Positions 21,027 through 28,569 of a stretch of DNA of 51,739 nucleotides are shown here, one piece after another. The notes beneath the pieces were generated by a model, which was not told where the DNA came from, did not search any database, and saw only the letters and a program-made list of their open reading frames with translations. Origin of the DNA: Azoarcus sp. (GTDB lineage: Bacteria > Pseudomonadota > Gammaproteobacteria > Burkholderiales > Rhodocyclaceae); contig JAUSOD010000015.1 of assembly GCA_030656215.1 (NCBI GenBank), positions 1 through 51,739 of the forward strand. The letters run 5' to 3'. Every line of letters begins with the position of its first letter. Position 1 is the stretch's first letter. The position numbers were made by a program, and so were the translations under genes.

Positions 21027-22655
21027 ATGCGCCTGCTCTCCCGCCTATTCTCCCGCGGCGAATCCTCAGCCGATCGCGGCGCCTGGCTCGACACCGCCAT
21101 CCAGACCGCCGGCGAACGCGCGCACAACCGCTATCTGCAAGAGATGCGCACCGCGCAACGCAGCTTCGAAACTGCCGAAACCCCCGCGTGGACCGAGTCG
21201 TGGCCCTCGCACGCTGCGCCCATCAATGACGACCTCGCCCGCCAGCTGCCCACCCTGTGGGCCCGCTCCTGCGGCCTGGCGCGAAACAACGAATGGGCGC
21301 AGCGCTACCTCATCGAGCTCGACGACAACGTGCTCGGCCCCGCCGGCATGCAGCTGCAAATGCGCCTCACCCAGCGCGTTCGCGGTGGCGCCGACCCCGT
21401 TCCCGACAAAGCCGCAAACGATCTCCTCGAAGCCGCGTGGGCGAAGTGGGGCGACAGCGATTGCGAAGCATCCGGCCTGCCGTGGTTCGAAGTTGAAACC
21501 CTCGCCCTCAACACCCTCGCGCGTAAGGGCGAACTGCTGTACCGCATTCTCCCCGGCGCCGGCCCCATGCGCTTCCAGATCCAGCTGCTCGACCCCGTGC
21601 TCATCGATGTCAGCCTCAATCGCATCTGGGGCGGCAACCGCATCCGCATGGGCAAAGAGATCGACGACGCCGGCAAGCCCGTCGCTTTCTGGCTGCAAAT
21701 GGCAAAGACCGGTGACGGCCCCGCCGACTACATCACCGTCGGCCGGCACATGCGCGTGCCCGCCGCGGAGATCCGCCACCACTACCTGGTGGAAGAGGTC
21801 GGCCAACTGCGCGGCATCCCCTGGCTCACCGTCGGCGCCCGCCGGCTGTGGATGCTGCACGACTTCGAAGAGGCCGCCGCGGTGGCCAGCTCCAACGCCG
21901 CCAAGCGGCAGGGCTTTTTCTTCTCGCCCACGGGCGAGGCCCCGGCCGGCTTTGCCGACACCATGATCTCCAGCGTGCTCGACGCCGCCAAAGCCGCCGG
22001 CAAAGTCCTCTCGCCGGACGAGATCCAGGCGCTCACCGCCGCCGCGGAAAAGTACGCCACCACCGTGCCCGGCCAGTTCGACACCCTGCCGCAGGGCTAC
22101 CAGTTCCAGCCGTTCGAAAGCAAGTGGCCCACCATCAGCTCCGAGAGCTACGTCAAGCAACAAGTGCGCGGCTGGGCCGCCGCCAGGGGTATGTCGTATG
22201 TCTCGATCGGCAACGACCTCGAGGCGGTCAATTACTCCAGCGCCCAAGTCGGCATCCTCGGCGAGCGTGAGCACCACAAAAAAACCCAAACCCGCCTGCG
22301 CAACTGGCTGCACCGCGAAGTGTTCGCCGCCGCGCTCCCGTACCTGGTGCTCGCCACCCCCGGCCTGTCCGCCTCGCGCCTCCCCGAATACCTGGCCGCC
22401 GCGTCCTGGCAGCCGCGCCGCTGGGCACCGCTCGACCCGATCAAGGCCGCCAACGCCGCAGAGATCCGCCTCCGCCTAAAGCTCACCAGCCGCCGCCGCC
22501 TGGCGCTCGAAGCCGGCGAGGACCCGGACGAGATCGCCGCCGAAGTCGCGGCCGAAGAAGTCATGTACGGCAAGCTCGACAGCGAAAACATGCCCCGCCC
22601 GAAAGAAGAGCCGGACGAAGACGGCACCCCCGCTAAACCCAGTAAAAAGGAATGA
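21027..22655 (+). CDS. Portal protein, lambda GpB family
   Basis: 542 residues, similar to lambda GpB (533). Characteristic blocks are LWARSCGLARNNEWAQRYLI, VLGPAGMQLQMR, ARKGELLYRILPGAGPMRFQ, QLLDPVLIDV and RGMSYVSIGNDLEAVNYSSA. It forms the dodecameric DNA-entry ring at one capsid vertex. The C-terminal tail is Lys/Glu/Pro-rich. It starts 3 nt after the connector gene and its stop overlaps the next ATG. Confidence 0.92.
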   Translation: MRLLSRLFSRGESSADRGAWLDTAIQTAGERAHNRYLQEMRTAQRSFETAETPAWTESWPSHAAPINDDLARQLPTLWARSCGLARNNEWAQRYLIELDDNVLGPAGMQLQMRLTQRVRGGADPVPDKAANDLLEAAWAKWGDSDCEASGLPWFEVETLALNTLARKGELLYRILPGAGPMRFQIQLLDPVLIDVSLNRIWGGNRIRMGKEIDDAGKPVAFWLQMAKTGDGPADYITVGRHMRVPAAEIRHHYLVEEVGQLRGIPWLTVGARRLWMLHDFEEAAAVASSNAAKRQGFFFSPTGEAPAGFADTMISSVLDAAKAAGKVLSPDEIQALTAAAEKYATTVPGQFDTLPQGYQFQPFESKWPTISSESYVKQQVRGWAAARGMSYVSIGNDLEAVNYSSAQVGILGEREHHKKTQTRLRNWLHREVFAAALPYLVLATPGLSASRLPEYLAAASWQPRRWAPLDPIKAANAAEIRLRLKLTSRRRLALEAGEDPDEIAAEVAAEEVMYGKLDSENMPRPKEEPDEDGTPAKPSKKE

Positions 22656-23974
22656 CGATGGCGATCAAATTACTGCAGGCCGTGGAATGGAACGGCGTCT
22701 CTTACCCCCGCGGCAGCACCCCGCCCGGGCTCAGCTTTGGCGACGAAGCCGCCCTGGTGGGTAGCCACCGCGCGGAGTGGGACGGGCAGAATCTGCAGGC
22801 TGGTGGCGCCGTGCCGGTGATGGGTCGAAACAATCCCCTCACCGGGGTGGTTGAAATTACTGCTGGCGGGGAGCCGGTTAGCGTGGGCGGCGGGTCGAGT
22901 GTTGAGGGCGACATGCGGATCTGGCGCAAAGCGATGGCCGATGTTGCGCGAGGCGCTGGCACTGGTGCGGACGTGCTGCTGATTGGTGACTCTGTGATGG
23001 AGGGCCTCAACGGCGGCAACTACATGAACCGCATCGGATACGGTATTTCCAAGCGCCTGACCGCGCGCGGAATACTGTCCGAGTACAACGGCATGTTGGG
23101 GTTCGGGTCTGTCACGACAAACGCAACCGCTTTAGCTGCCGACAGCAGAATAGCGACTTTTGGGTCTTCAAACGTCGACTCCACATTTGCTGCGAACCCT
23201 ACAAATTTCACGCTGAGCCACATTATTGGTGGCTCCCGCTGCCTGCTGCCCGCCATCGGATCGCCGTCAATCGAGTTCCAGCCGCTGCACGAGTACGACC
23301 GCGTTCGCGTCTGGGGGCAAACCGACCCGACATACGCAACGGACATCGTAGCCAAGAGTGGCGGCGTCGAAATCGGCACGCTCATATGCCGGTCAGGGCA
23401 GGCGTCCAGTGGCGTAGCGAATGCAACCTACTCTGTCGCCCTGAACTCTGCGCCTCTGAGCTTTGAGAGGCTCAACGACCTTGGATCAGGCCGGCTTATC
23501 GGGTTCCAGGCATACAACAGCACGAAGCCTGCGATCCGGATACTGAAGGCGGGCGTGAGTTCGTCACGCTCCAGGTACTGGGCAAATAACGCTTTCAGAA
23601 GTAGTCCGCAGCGTTCGTTTGTCGACATCGGCGCGAAGCTCGTTGTGTTCATGGGAACGATCAATGACCGGCTCACGGACCCTGCAGAGTACATAGCAAA
23701 CCTGAAAATCATCGGCGATGCGGTTGTAGCCGCAGGCGGAAATTTCCTGATTGTCCCGAGCTGTGAGACCTCAGTCATGACGGTCAGTGACCCTATTGTG
23801 CTGGCTGCAAAGCAGGCGGCGATTGAGAACGGGTTTGCGTGGTTCAACTCCACGGCGGAGTTCGGAAGCTACGCCGATCTGTCGGCAGATTTTTATTCAG
23901 ACACCGTTCATCCGAACGCAACGGGGTACTCGGATCTTGCCCGCATCCTTGAAAAAGCGATCGCGCTCGCCTGA
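22652..23974 (+). CDS. SGNH/GDSL hydrolase with short phage N-terminal domain
   Basis: 440 residues. Residues 1-60 (LLQAVEWNGVSYPRGSTPPG) look like a small phage structural domain; a Gly/Ser linker follows. Then comes an SGNH hydrolase: block I DVLLIGDSVMEG with the nucleophile Ser near residue 114, block III-like FMGTINDRL, and block V SDTVHPNATGYSDL with the Asp-x-x-His pair. Such enzymes deacetylate or de-esterify surface polysaccharides. It is coupled to the portal by ATGA, followed by a strong terminator and flanked by the 27-bp repeats. Finding it between portal and protease rather than on a tail fibre is unusual. Codon use is less GC-biased from about 22.9 kb. Confidence 0.8.
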   Translation: MTMAIKLLQAVEWNGVSYPRGSTPPGLSFGDEAALVGSHRAEWDGQNLQAGGAVPVMGRNNPLTGVVEITAGGEPVSVGGGSSVEGDMRIWRKAMADVARGAGTGADVLLIGDSVMEGLNGGNYMNRIGYGISKRLTARGILSEYNGMLGFGSVTTNATALAADSRIATFGSSNVDSTFAANPTNFTLSHIIGGSRCLLPAIGSPSIEFQPLHEYDRVRVWGQTDPTYATDIVAKSGGVEIGTLICRSGQASSGVANATYSVALNSAPLSFERLNDLGSGRLIGFQAYNSTKPAIRILKAGVSSSRSRYWANNAFRSSPQRSFVDIGAKLVVFMGTINDRLTDPAEYIANLKIIGDAVVAAGGNFLIVPSCETSVMTVSDPIVLAAKQAAIENGFAWFNSTAEFGSYADLSADFYSDTVHPNATGYSDLARILEKAIALA

Positions 23975-24051
23975 AATCTAATCCCCTCTTGCACGGGGAT
24001 TCGCCCATCCACTGCCCCGGCACCCTCCGCACCGCTACAACAAGTACCCCA

Positions 24052-24080
24052 GGCCCCGCCCTCGAGCGGGGCCTTTTCTT
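24052..24080 (+). terminator. Intrinsic terminator after the SGNH gene
   Basis: GGCCCCGC (24052-24059) and GCGGGGCC (24066-24073) form an 8-bp GC stem with a 6-nt loop, followed by TTTTCTTT. A classical Rho-independent terminator placed in the middle of the late operon, 78 bp after the esterase stop. It implies a promoter or antitermination for the capsid genes beyond it. Confidence 0.85.
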
Positions 24081-24093
24081 TCCCCGCCCGCTT

Positions 24094-24120
24094 GCGAAAT
24101 TTCTTGCCTAGTTTTTTCGC
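24094..24120 (+). repeat. 27-bp direct repeat, copy 2
   Basis: 26 of 27 bases identical to 20415-20441. It follows the terminator at 24052-24080 by 13 bp and precedes the protease-capsid ATG by 47 bp. In this copy the ends GCGAAA and TTTCGC are fully complementary. Its position just downstream of a terminator makes a promoter role plausible, though no good -35/-10 pair stands out. Confidence 0.75.
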
Positions 24121-24167
24121 ACCCCAAACCCGAGACTCCCCCCAACGCCACAACCCACGCCCGGATC

Positions 24168-26267
24168 ATGACAACCGCCGCCACCCGCCAGCGCATCGAA
24201 GGCACCTTGCACCGCAGCCTGCCGGCCACGCTCAGCATTCGCGAAGCCACCCCCGGCCAAACCGATGACGGCCTGCTGCGCCTGCGCCTCTCCGTGTCGT
24301 CGGAGATCCCCTACCTTCGCGCGAGCTGGTGGGACGAGCCGTGGATCGAGGTGCTCGGCCACAAGGCCGGCGAAATCGACATGGCCCGCCTCAACGGTGG
24401 CGCCGCGGTGCTCGCCAATCACGACCGCTACGCCGCCCACGGCAACACCCCGCTGGCCTCCATCGGCGTGGTCGAACGCTCGTGGCTCGAAGGCGATCGC
24501 CTGCTCTCCGACGTCGTCATCAGCCGCCGCGAAGCGCTCGCCGACCTCCGGCAAGACATCGCCGACGGCCTGGTGCGCAACGTCTCCATCGGCTACCAGA
24601 TCAACGAGCGCACGCTCACCCGCACCAGCGCCGAAGGCCAGCCCAACGAATACCGCGTCACCAGCTGGACCCCCTTCGAGATCTCGCTCGTCGATATCCC
24701 CGCCGATGCCACCGTCGGCCTCGGCCGCTCGGCCGACCCCAGCAACCCCCAATCTTCCGCCCCGCATTACCGCGTGGTGGACCTGCCCGCCGAGGGCGCA
24801 ACCCCAGGAGATCGCTCCATGACCACAGCAGCAGCTACCCCGGCGGCCACCCCCACGCCCGCCACCCAGCAACCCACCCCGGCCGCCCGCGCGCAAGTCG
24901 ACGGCGTCGATTCCCTGGCCGCAGAGCGCGAGCGTGCCCGCGAAATCCGCGCCCTGGGCCGCTCGCTCGACATGAGCGAACTGGCCGATGGTGCCATCGA
25001 CAACGGCACCAGCCTCGACGGTTTCCGCCAGCTCGTGCTCAGCCGCATGAAAGACACCGGCAACCTCCGCCCCGCCGAATCGCCGGACATCGGCATGAGC
25101 GAGCGCGACGTCAAGCAGTACAGCTTCTGCCGCGCCTTGCTCGCCGCGTCCGACCCCCTCAACGCCGCCAAGCTCGCCCCGTTCGAAACCGAATGCTCCC
25201 GTGCCGCGCAAGACAAGCGCGGCGACTCCCGCGACAAAACCCGCGAAGCCGCCGTTACCATCCCCATCGATGTCCTGTCGCGCGGCATCCAGATCGGCGG
25301 TGACGTTGCCAACGCCGTCGCCCGCCAGCTCGTGGCCCGTGCGCAGCAAACCAGCCGCGACGCCTACCGCGACCTCACCGTCGGCGCCCCCACCGGTGGC
25401 GGCAACCTGGTTGCCACCGAGCTGCTCGGCTCCAGCTTCATCGACCTCCTGCGCCACACCATGGTGCTCGACCAGCTCGGCGTCACCTGGCTGCGTGACT
25501 TGAACGGAAACATCGCCATCCCCAGCCAGACCGGTGCCGCCACCGCCTACTGGGTGGCCGAAAACGGCGCCACCACCGAATCCGCCCAAACGGTCGGCCA
25601 GGTCACCCTCACCCCCAAGACGGTCGGCGCCTTCACCGACTACTCCCGCCGCCTGCTCCTGCAGTCCTCGCTCGACGTCGAAGCCTTCGTGCGTGCCGAC
25701 CTGGCCGCCATCATCGGCCAGGCCATCCAGCTCGCCGCCATCCTCGGCGGTGGCACCAACGAGCCCGTCGGCTTGCTCAACACCTCCGGCATCGGCTCGG
25801 TGGCCGGTGGCGCAGCGGGTGCCGCGCCCACGTATGAGCACATGGTGGATCTGGAAACCGCCGTCGCCAACGCCAACGCCGATGTCGGCACGCTCGCTTA
25901 CCTCACCAACTCCCGCGTGCGCGGCAAGCTGCGCAAAACGCAGGAATTCGCCAGCACCAACGGCAAGGCCGTGTGGACCTCTGGCCGCGAACGTGGCATT
26001 GGCGACGTGCTCGGTTACGACGCCGCCGTCAGCAACGCCGTGCCCAACAACCTCGTCAAGGGCGGCTCTGGCGCCGTGTGCTCCGCCATCGCCTTCGGCA
26101 ACTGGGCCGACATGCTTATCGGTATGTGGGGCGGGCTCGATGTGATGCTCGACCCCTACACCGGCGCCATCAGCGGCACCAAGCGTGTGGTTGCCCTGCA
26201 GGACGTCGACGTAGCCATCCGCCGCGTAGCCTCTTTCGCCGCCATGAAAGACGCCCTCACCACGTAA
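24168..26267 (+). CDS. HK97-type prohead protease fused to major capsid protein
   Basis: 699 residues. Residues 1-190 are an HK97-type (U35) prohead protease, with likely catalytic His85 (VLANHD) and Ser140 (RNVSIGYQ), then FEISLVDIPAD. A Pro/Ala/Thr linker (about 215-245) and a helical scaffold-like delta region follow. From about residue 360 comes the HK97-fold capsid protein (LVATELLGSSFIDLLRHTMV, NIAIPSQTG, YWVAENGATTESAQ, SSLDVEAFVRADLA, DVDVAIRRVASFAAM). Many phages have separate genes; here one frame encodes both, with an internal start at 24819. Confidence 0.92.
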   Translation: MTTAATRQRIEGTLHRSLPATLSIREATPGQTDDGLLRLRLSVSSEIPYLRASWWDEPWIEVLGHKAGEIDMARLNGGAAVLANHDRYAAHGNTPLASIGVVERSWLEGDRLLSDVVISRREALADLRQDIADGLVRNVSIGYQINERTLTRTSAEGQPNEYRVTSWTPFEISLVDIPADATVGLGRSADPSNPQSSAPHYRVVDLPAEGATPGDRSMTTAAATPAATPTPATQQPTPAARAQVDGVDSLAAERERAREIRALGRSLDMSELADGAIDNGTSLDGFRQLVLSRMKDTGNLRPAESPDIGMSERDVKQYSFCRALLAASDPLNAAKLAPFETECSRAAQDKRGDSRDKTREAAVTIPIDVLSRGIQIGGDVANAVARQLVARAQQTSRDAYRDLTVGAPTGGGNLVATELLGSSFIDLLRHTMVLDQLGVTWLRDLNGNIAIPSQTGAATAYWVAENGATTESAQTVGQVTLTPKTVGAFTDYSRRLLLQSSLDVEAFVRADLAAIIGQAIQLAAILGGGTNEPVGLLNTSGIGSVAGGAAGAAPTYEHMVDLETAVANANADVGTLAYLTNSRVRGKLRKTQEFASTNGKAVWTSGRERGIGDVLGYDAAVSNAVPNNLVKGGSGAVCSAIAFGNWADMLIGMWGGLDVMLDPYTGAISGTKRVVALQDVDVAIRRVASFAAMKDALTT
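24805..24821 (+). promoter_or_regulatory. Internal RBS and start for free capsid precursor
   Basis: CAGGAG, 9 nt, then ATG at 24819, in frame with the protease-capsid gene (codon 218, MTTAAATPAATP). It falls exactly at the linker between protease and scaffold/capsid. It would let the capsid precursor be made in excess over the fusion, in the manner of lambda C/Nu3. Confidence 0.6.
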
Positions 26268-26343
26268 TACACCCCCGCCGCAGCAGTGCGCGCCCGGTCT
26301 GGCTGCAGGCCGGGCGCGATCAACAGGCACAGGAGATCCAGCA

Positions 26344-26619
26344 ATGCCCAAACAGCTCATCATCGAGGCCTGCCTCGTCAATTACGGCGACGACCGTGGC
26401 GGCGTTGGCCAGTCCGCTGGCGACATCGTCGACGTCCCCCGCGACACCGCCCGCGGCCTCGCCACCGCCGGTCGGGCGCTCTACATCAACAAGGCCGACG
26501 ACCCCGACAAGTCCGGCCGCTTCACTGCCCCCAAGGACATGATCAAGGCCGCCGAAGCCATGGCAGCAGCCCACGCCAAGGCCGCCGTGCAAACGTCTGC
26601 ACAGGGCGAGGGCGCGTAA
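26344..26619 (+). CDS. Small head-associated protein
   Basis: 91 residues from ATG 26344, with RBS AGGAG 11 nt upstream. Short strands then a helical Ala/Lys tail (MPKQLIIEACLVNYGDDRGG, later APKDMIKAAEAMAAAHAKAA). It lies between the major capsid and the FII-like gene, where lambda-like phages encode decoration or head-completion proteins. No specific family recognised. Confidence 0.6.
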   Translation: MPKQLIIEACLVNYGDDRGGVGQSAGDIVDVPRDTARGLATAGRALYINKADDPDKSGRFTAPKDMIKAAEAMAAAHAKAAVQTSAQGEGA

Positions 26620-26622
26620 GCC

Positions 26623-26904
26623 ATGGACTTCGAGGCCGATCTGGATCTCTTCTATGCCGACGCCGACACGGTCACCCGTGGCGCCGGCATGGGCGCGCCC
26701 TTCCTCGGCTTTCTCGATAGCGCCGGCGTGCGCCCCTTCGACGGCCCCTTTGCCAACACCCACGTCCTGCAATACCGCAGCACCGTGCGCCTGGCACAGG
26801 GCGAGCTCCTCACCATCCGCGGCCGCGCCTACAAAGTCATCGCCCCCCCGCAGCTCAACGAAGGCGACGCCACCGAGCTGCTCGCCCCCCTGGTAGCCCT
26901 GTAA
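26623..26904 (+). CDS. Head-tail joining protein, FII-like
   Basis: 93 residues. Sequence MDFEADLDLFYADADTVTRG with a beta-rich C-terminal half (YRSTVRLAQGELLTIRGRAY, KVIAPPQL) resembles lambda gpFII/HK97 head-completion proteins in size, order and strand pattern. It would attach the tail to the portal-connector complex. The next gene starts immediately after its stop. Confidence 0.7.
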   Translation: MDFEADLDLFYADADTVTRGAGMGAPFLGFLDSAGVRPFDGPFANTHVLQYRSTVRLAQGELLTIRGRAYKVIAPPQLNEGDATELLAPLVAL

Positions 26905-27378
26905 ATGGCCGCGCTCACCGTCTGGCAAATCGAAACCGCCTTCCTCGCCCGGCTGGCCGCCCACCCCGGCGCCCCCGCCGGCACGCTCATTCACCAGGCC
27001 GGCACCCCGGCAGACGGCACCGTGCCCGTGCTCTATCGCACGCTCGACGCCATCGACTGGACAGACCCCGCCGCGGCCCCCATCGTCGGCGGTCAGCTCG
27101 TGTTCGGTGGCTACCTGGTGCAAGACCAATCGCCCCCGGCCACCGCCCTGGCAGAGCGCTGGGCGTTCGACGTCTACATCGATCTCGCCCGTGCCACCCC
27201 GGCCCACCGCAACGCCCTGTGCGCCCTGGTCGTAGCCGCCGCCAGCTGCATCCCTGGCTGGTACCCCCGCCCGGGGCTCGATGCCCGCCTGGTCGAAAGC
27301 GAGCCCACTGGCATCGAACCCCGTGCCGCCCGCATCAGCATTGCCTTTGTCACCCCCGTCATCCTCACCGGAATTTAA
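26905..27378 (+). CDS. Tail terminator/completion protein
   Basis: 157 residues, beginning directly after the previous stop. Pattern LTVWQIETAFLARLAAHPGA, then AERWAFDVYIDLARATPAHR and RISIAFVTPVILTG. This resembles gp37/gpU-type small tail proteins that cap the tail tube. Position before the tail tube gene agrees. Assignment rests on order and size more than on a motif. Confidence 0.6.
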   Translation: MAALTVWQIETAFLARLAAHPGAPAGTLIHQAGTPADGTVPVLYRTLDAIDWTDPAAAPIVGGQLVFGGYLVQDQSPPATALAERWAFDVYIDLARATPAHRNALCALVVAAASCIPGWYPRPGLDARLVESEPTGIEPRAARISIAFVTPVILTGI

Positions 27379-27388
27379 GGAGCACCCC

Positions 27389-28141
27389 ATGTCCATCAAA
27401 GCCTACCGCGGTTTCGGAAAAATCAAGATCGCCGCATTTGAGGAAGGCGTGCCCTTCCACAGCCTCGGCTTCCGCGACCCCGGCAACGCCAGCGCGTTCG
27501 CGCTATCCGCGGCCGAGCAGTCCGAAGATCTGCCCGACTACACCTCCGCCGCCGGTGGCGTCGACGCCTCCTATCGCCGCGTCGAGAGCGTCTCCGGCAA
27601 TGCCGACCTCCGTCACTACACCCCGCAAAACCTCGCCCAGGTCTTCTGGGGTGCGGCCAACGACTACACCGGCGCCGTCGTCGCGGCCGAAGCCACCGTG
27701 TTCCGGCCCGGGATGTTCGTGCCCACCAAGAACCTCATCGACCTCAGCGTGCCGGTGGTCATCTCCAAGAGCGCCACCCCCATCAATACGGCGGACTATG
27801 TCGCCAGCCCGGCCGGCGTCACCTTCGCGCTCACCGCCGCCACCGCCGGCCTCATCGCGGGCGATGCCATCACCATCGGCTACACCTCGGCCGACTCCAC
27901 CAACATCGAAGCCCTCATCGAAACCGCCCCGCGCGTGGCCATGCTGTTCGAGGGCGTCAACGCCGTGGACGCCAAGCCGCTTGTGGTCGCCATCTGGAAA
28001 GCCCGCCTTGGCATCGCCTCCAGCACGGCGCTGATCGGCGACGGCTTCGGCACCCTGCCCATCGGCTACACGGTCGAGAAGGACAGCCGCATCGTCACCC
28101 CCGGCCTGTCGCAGTACTTCAAGGTCCTGGTCGGCGCGTAA
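27389..28141 (+). CDS. Major tail tube protein
   Basis: 250 residues from ATG 27389 (RBS AAGGAGCACC). Beta-rich, with an N-terminal half typical of siphovirus tail tube subunits (FGKIKIAAFEEGVPFHSLGF) and an Ig-like or variable segment in the middle (YVASPAGVTFALTAATAGLI). The C-terminus repeats the compact strand pattern (TVEKDSRIVTPGLSQYFKVL). It is followed by the chaperone pair and tape measure, the standard order. Confidence 0.75.
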   Translation: MSIKAYRGFGKIKIAAFEEGVPFHSLGFRDPGNASAFALSAAEQSEDLPDYTSAAGGVDASYRRVESVSGNADLRHYTPQNLAQVFWGAANDYTGAVVAAEATVFRPGMFVPTKNLIDLSVPVVISKSATPINTADYVASPAGVTFALTAATAGLIAGDAITIGYTSADSTNIEALIETAPRVAMLFEGVNAVDAKPLVVAIWKARLGIASSTALIGDGFGTLPIGYTVEKDSRIVTPGLSQYFKVLVGA

Positions 28142-28144
28142 CCC

Positions 28145-28531
28145 ATGGCCACGCTCCCCGTTCCCACCCCGGCGCGCATCCTCACCGTGCATGAAATCAC
28201 GGTGCAGCAGGTGCGCGACTGGGCCGTGTCCATCGACACCGGCCTCGTCCCGCTCGACCCCGTCGGCGAGCTCCTGCACCCGGAGTGCGCCCTGGCCGAT
28301 CTCGTCCTCATGTCCGACGCCACCCCGGCGGAGATCGAGCAATGCACCTCCGCGCAGCTGGATCACCTGGTGGCCACGGCAAAGGCACTCAACCCGCATT
28401 TTTTCCGGGTCCGGGCGGCGCTCCAGGGTGTCGCCCGGCAGATCTCGCAAAGCATCTCGAGCGCACCTGCGCCCACCTCGTCTGCCGCGGTCACGCCAAC
28501 GTCTGGGCCTACCCCTACGCCGTCTACCTGA
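28145..28531 (+). CDS. Tail assembly chaperone, short form (gpG-like)
   Basis: 128 residues in the zero frame. The helical first 90 residues (LTVHEITVQQVRDWAVSIDT, then DHLVATAKALNPHFF) precede a Ser/Thr/Pro tail that is the out-of-frame sequence of the long form. Together with the long form it would bind the tape measure protein during tail assembly, as lambda G and GT do. The start is 3 nt after the tail tube stop. Confidence 0.8.
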   Translation: MATLPVPTPARILTVHEITVQQVRDWAVSIDTGLVPLDPVGELLHPECALADLVLMSDATPAEIEQCTSAQLDHLVATAKALNPHFFRVRAALQGVARQISQSISSAPAPTSSAAVTPTSGPTPTPST

Positions 28532-28566
28532 GCGCGCTCGACCACCTCAACGCCGGCCAGGAGTAA
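28145..28566 (+). CDS. Tail assembly chaperone, frameshifted long form (gpGT-like)
   Basis: Produced by a -1 shift at 28399-28405: 87 codons in the first frame, then CCG at 28405 onward, giving about 140 residues. The second frame carries a well-formed domain (CRPADLAKHLERTCAHLVCR, then ANVWAYPYAVYLSALDHLNA) that has no start of its own and ends 3 nt before the tape measure gene. This is the classical G/GT arrangement of long-tailed phages. Confidence 0.8.
28399..28405 (+). other. Programmed -1 frameshift site T TTT TTC
   Basis: In the zero frame the codons are CAT TTT TTC, so the heptamer fits X XXY YYZ exactly and both tRNAs can re-pair after slipping back one base. The -1 frame is open from here to 28566 and encodes the GT domain. 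GC-rich sequence downstream may fold to stimulate slippage. Confidence 0.82.
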
Positions 28567-28569
28567 ACC

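Noticed and set aside
24108-26381. 757-codon minus-strand open frame opposite the capsid gene
   Set aside because: Gly/Val/Ala-rich antisense translation with no motif; the plus strand is a clear protease-capsid gene.
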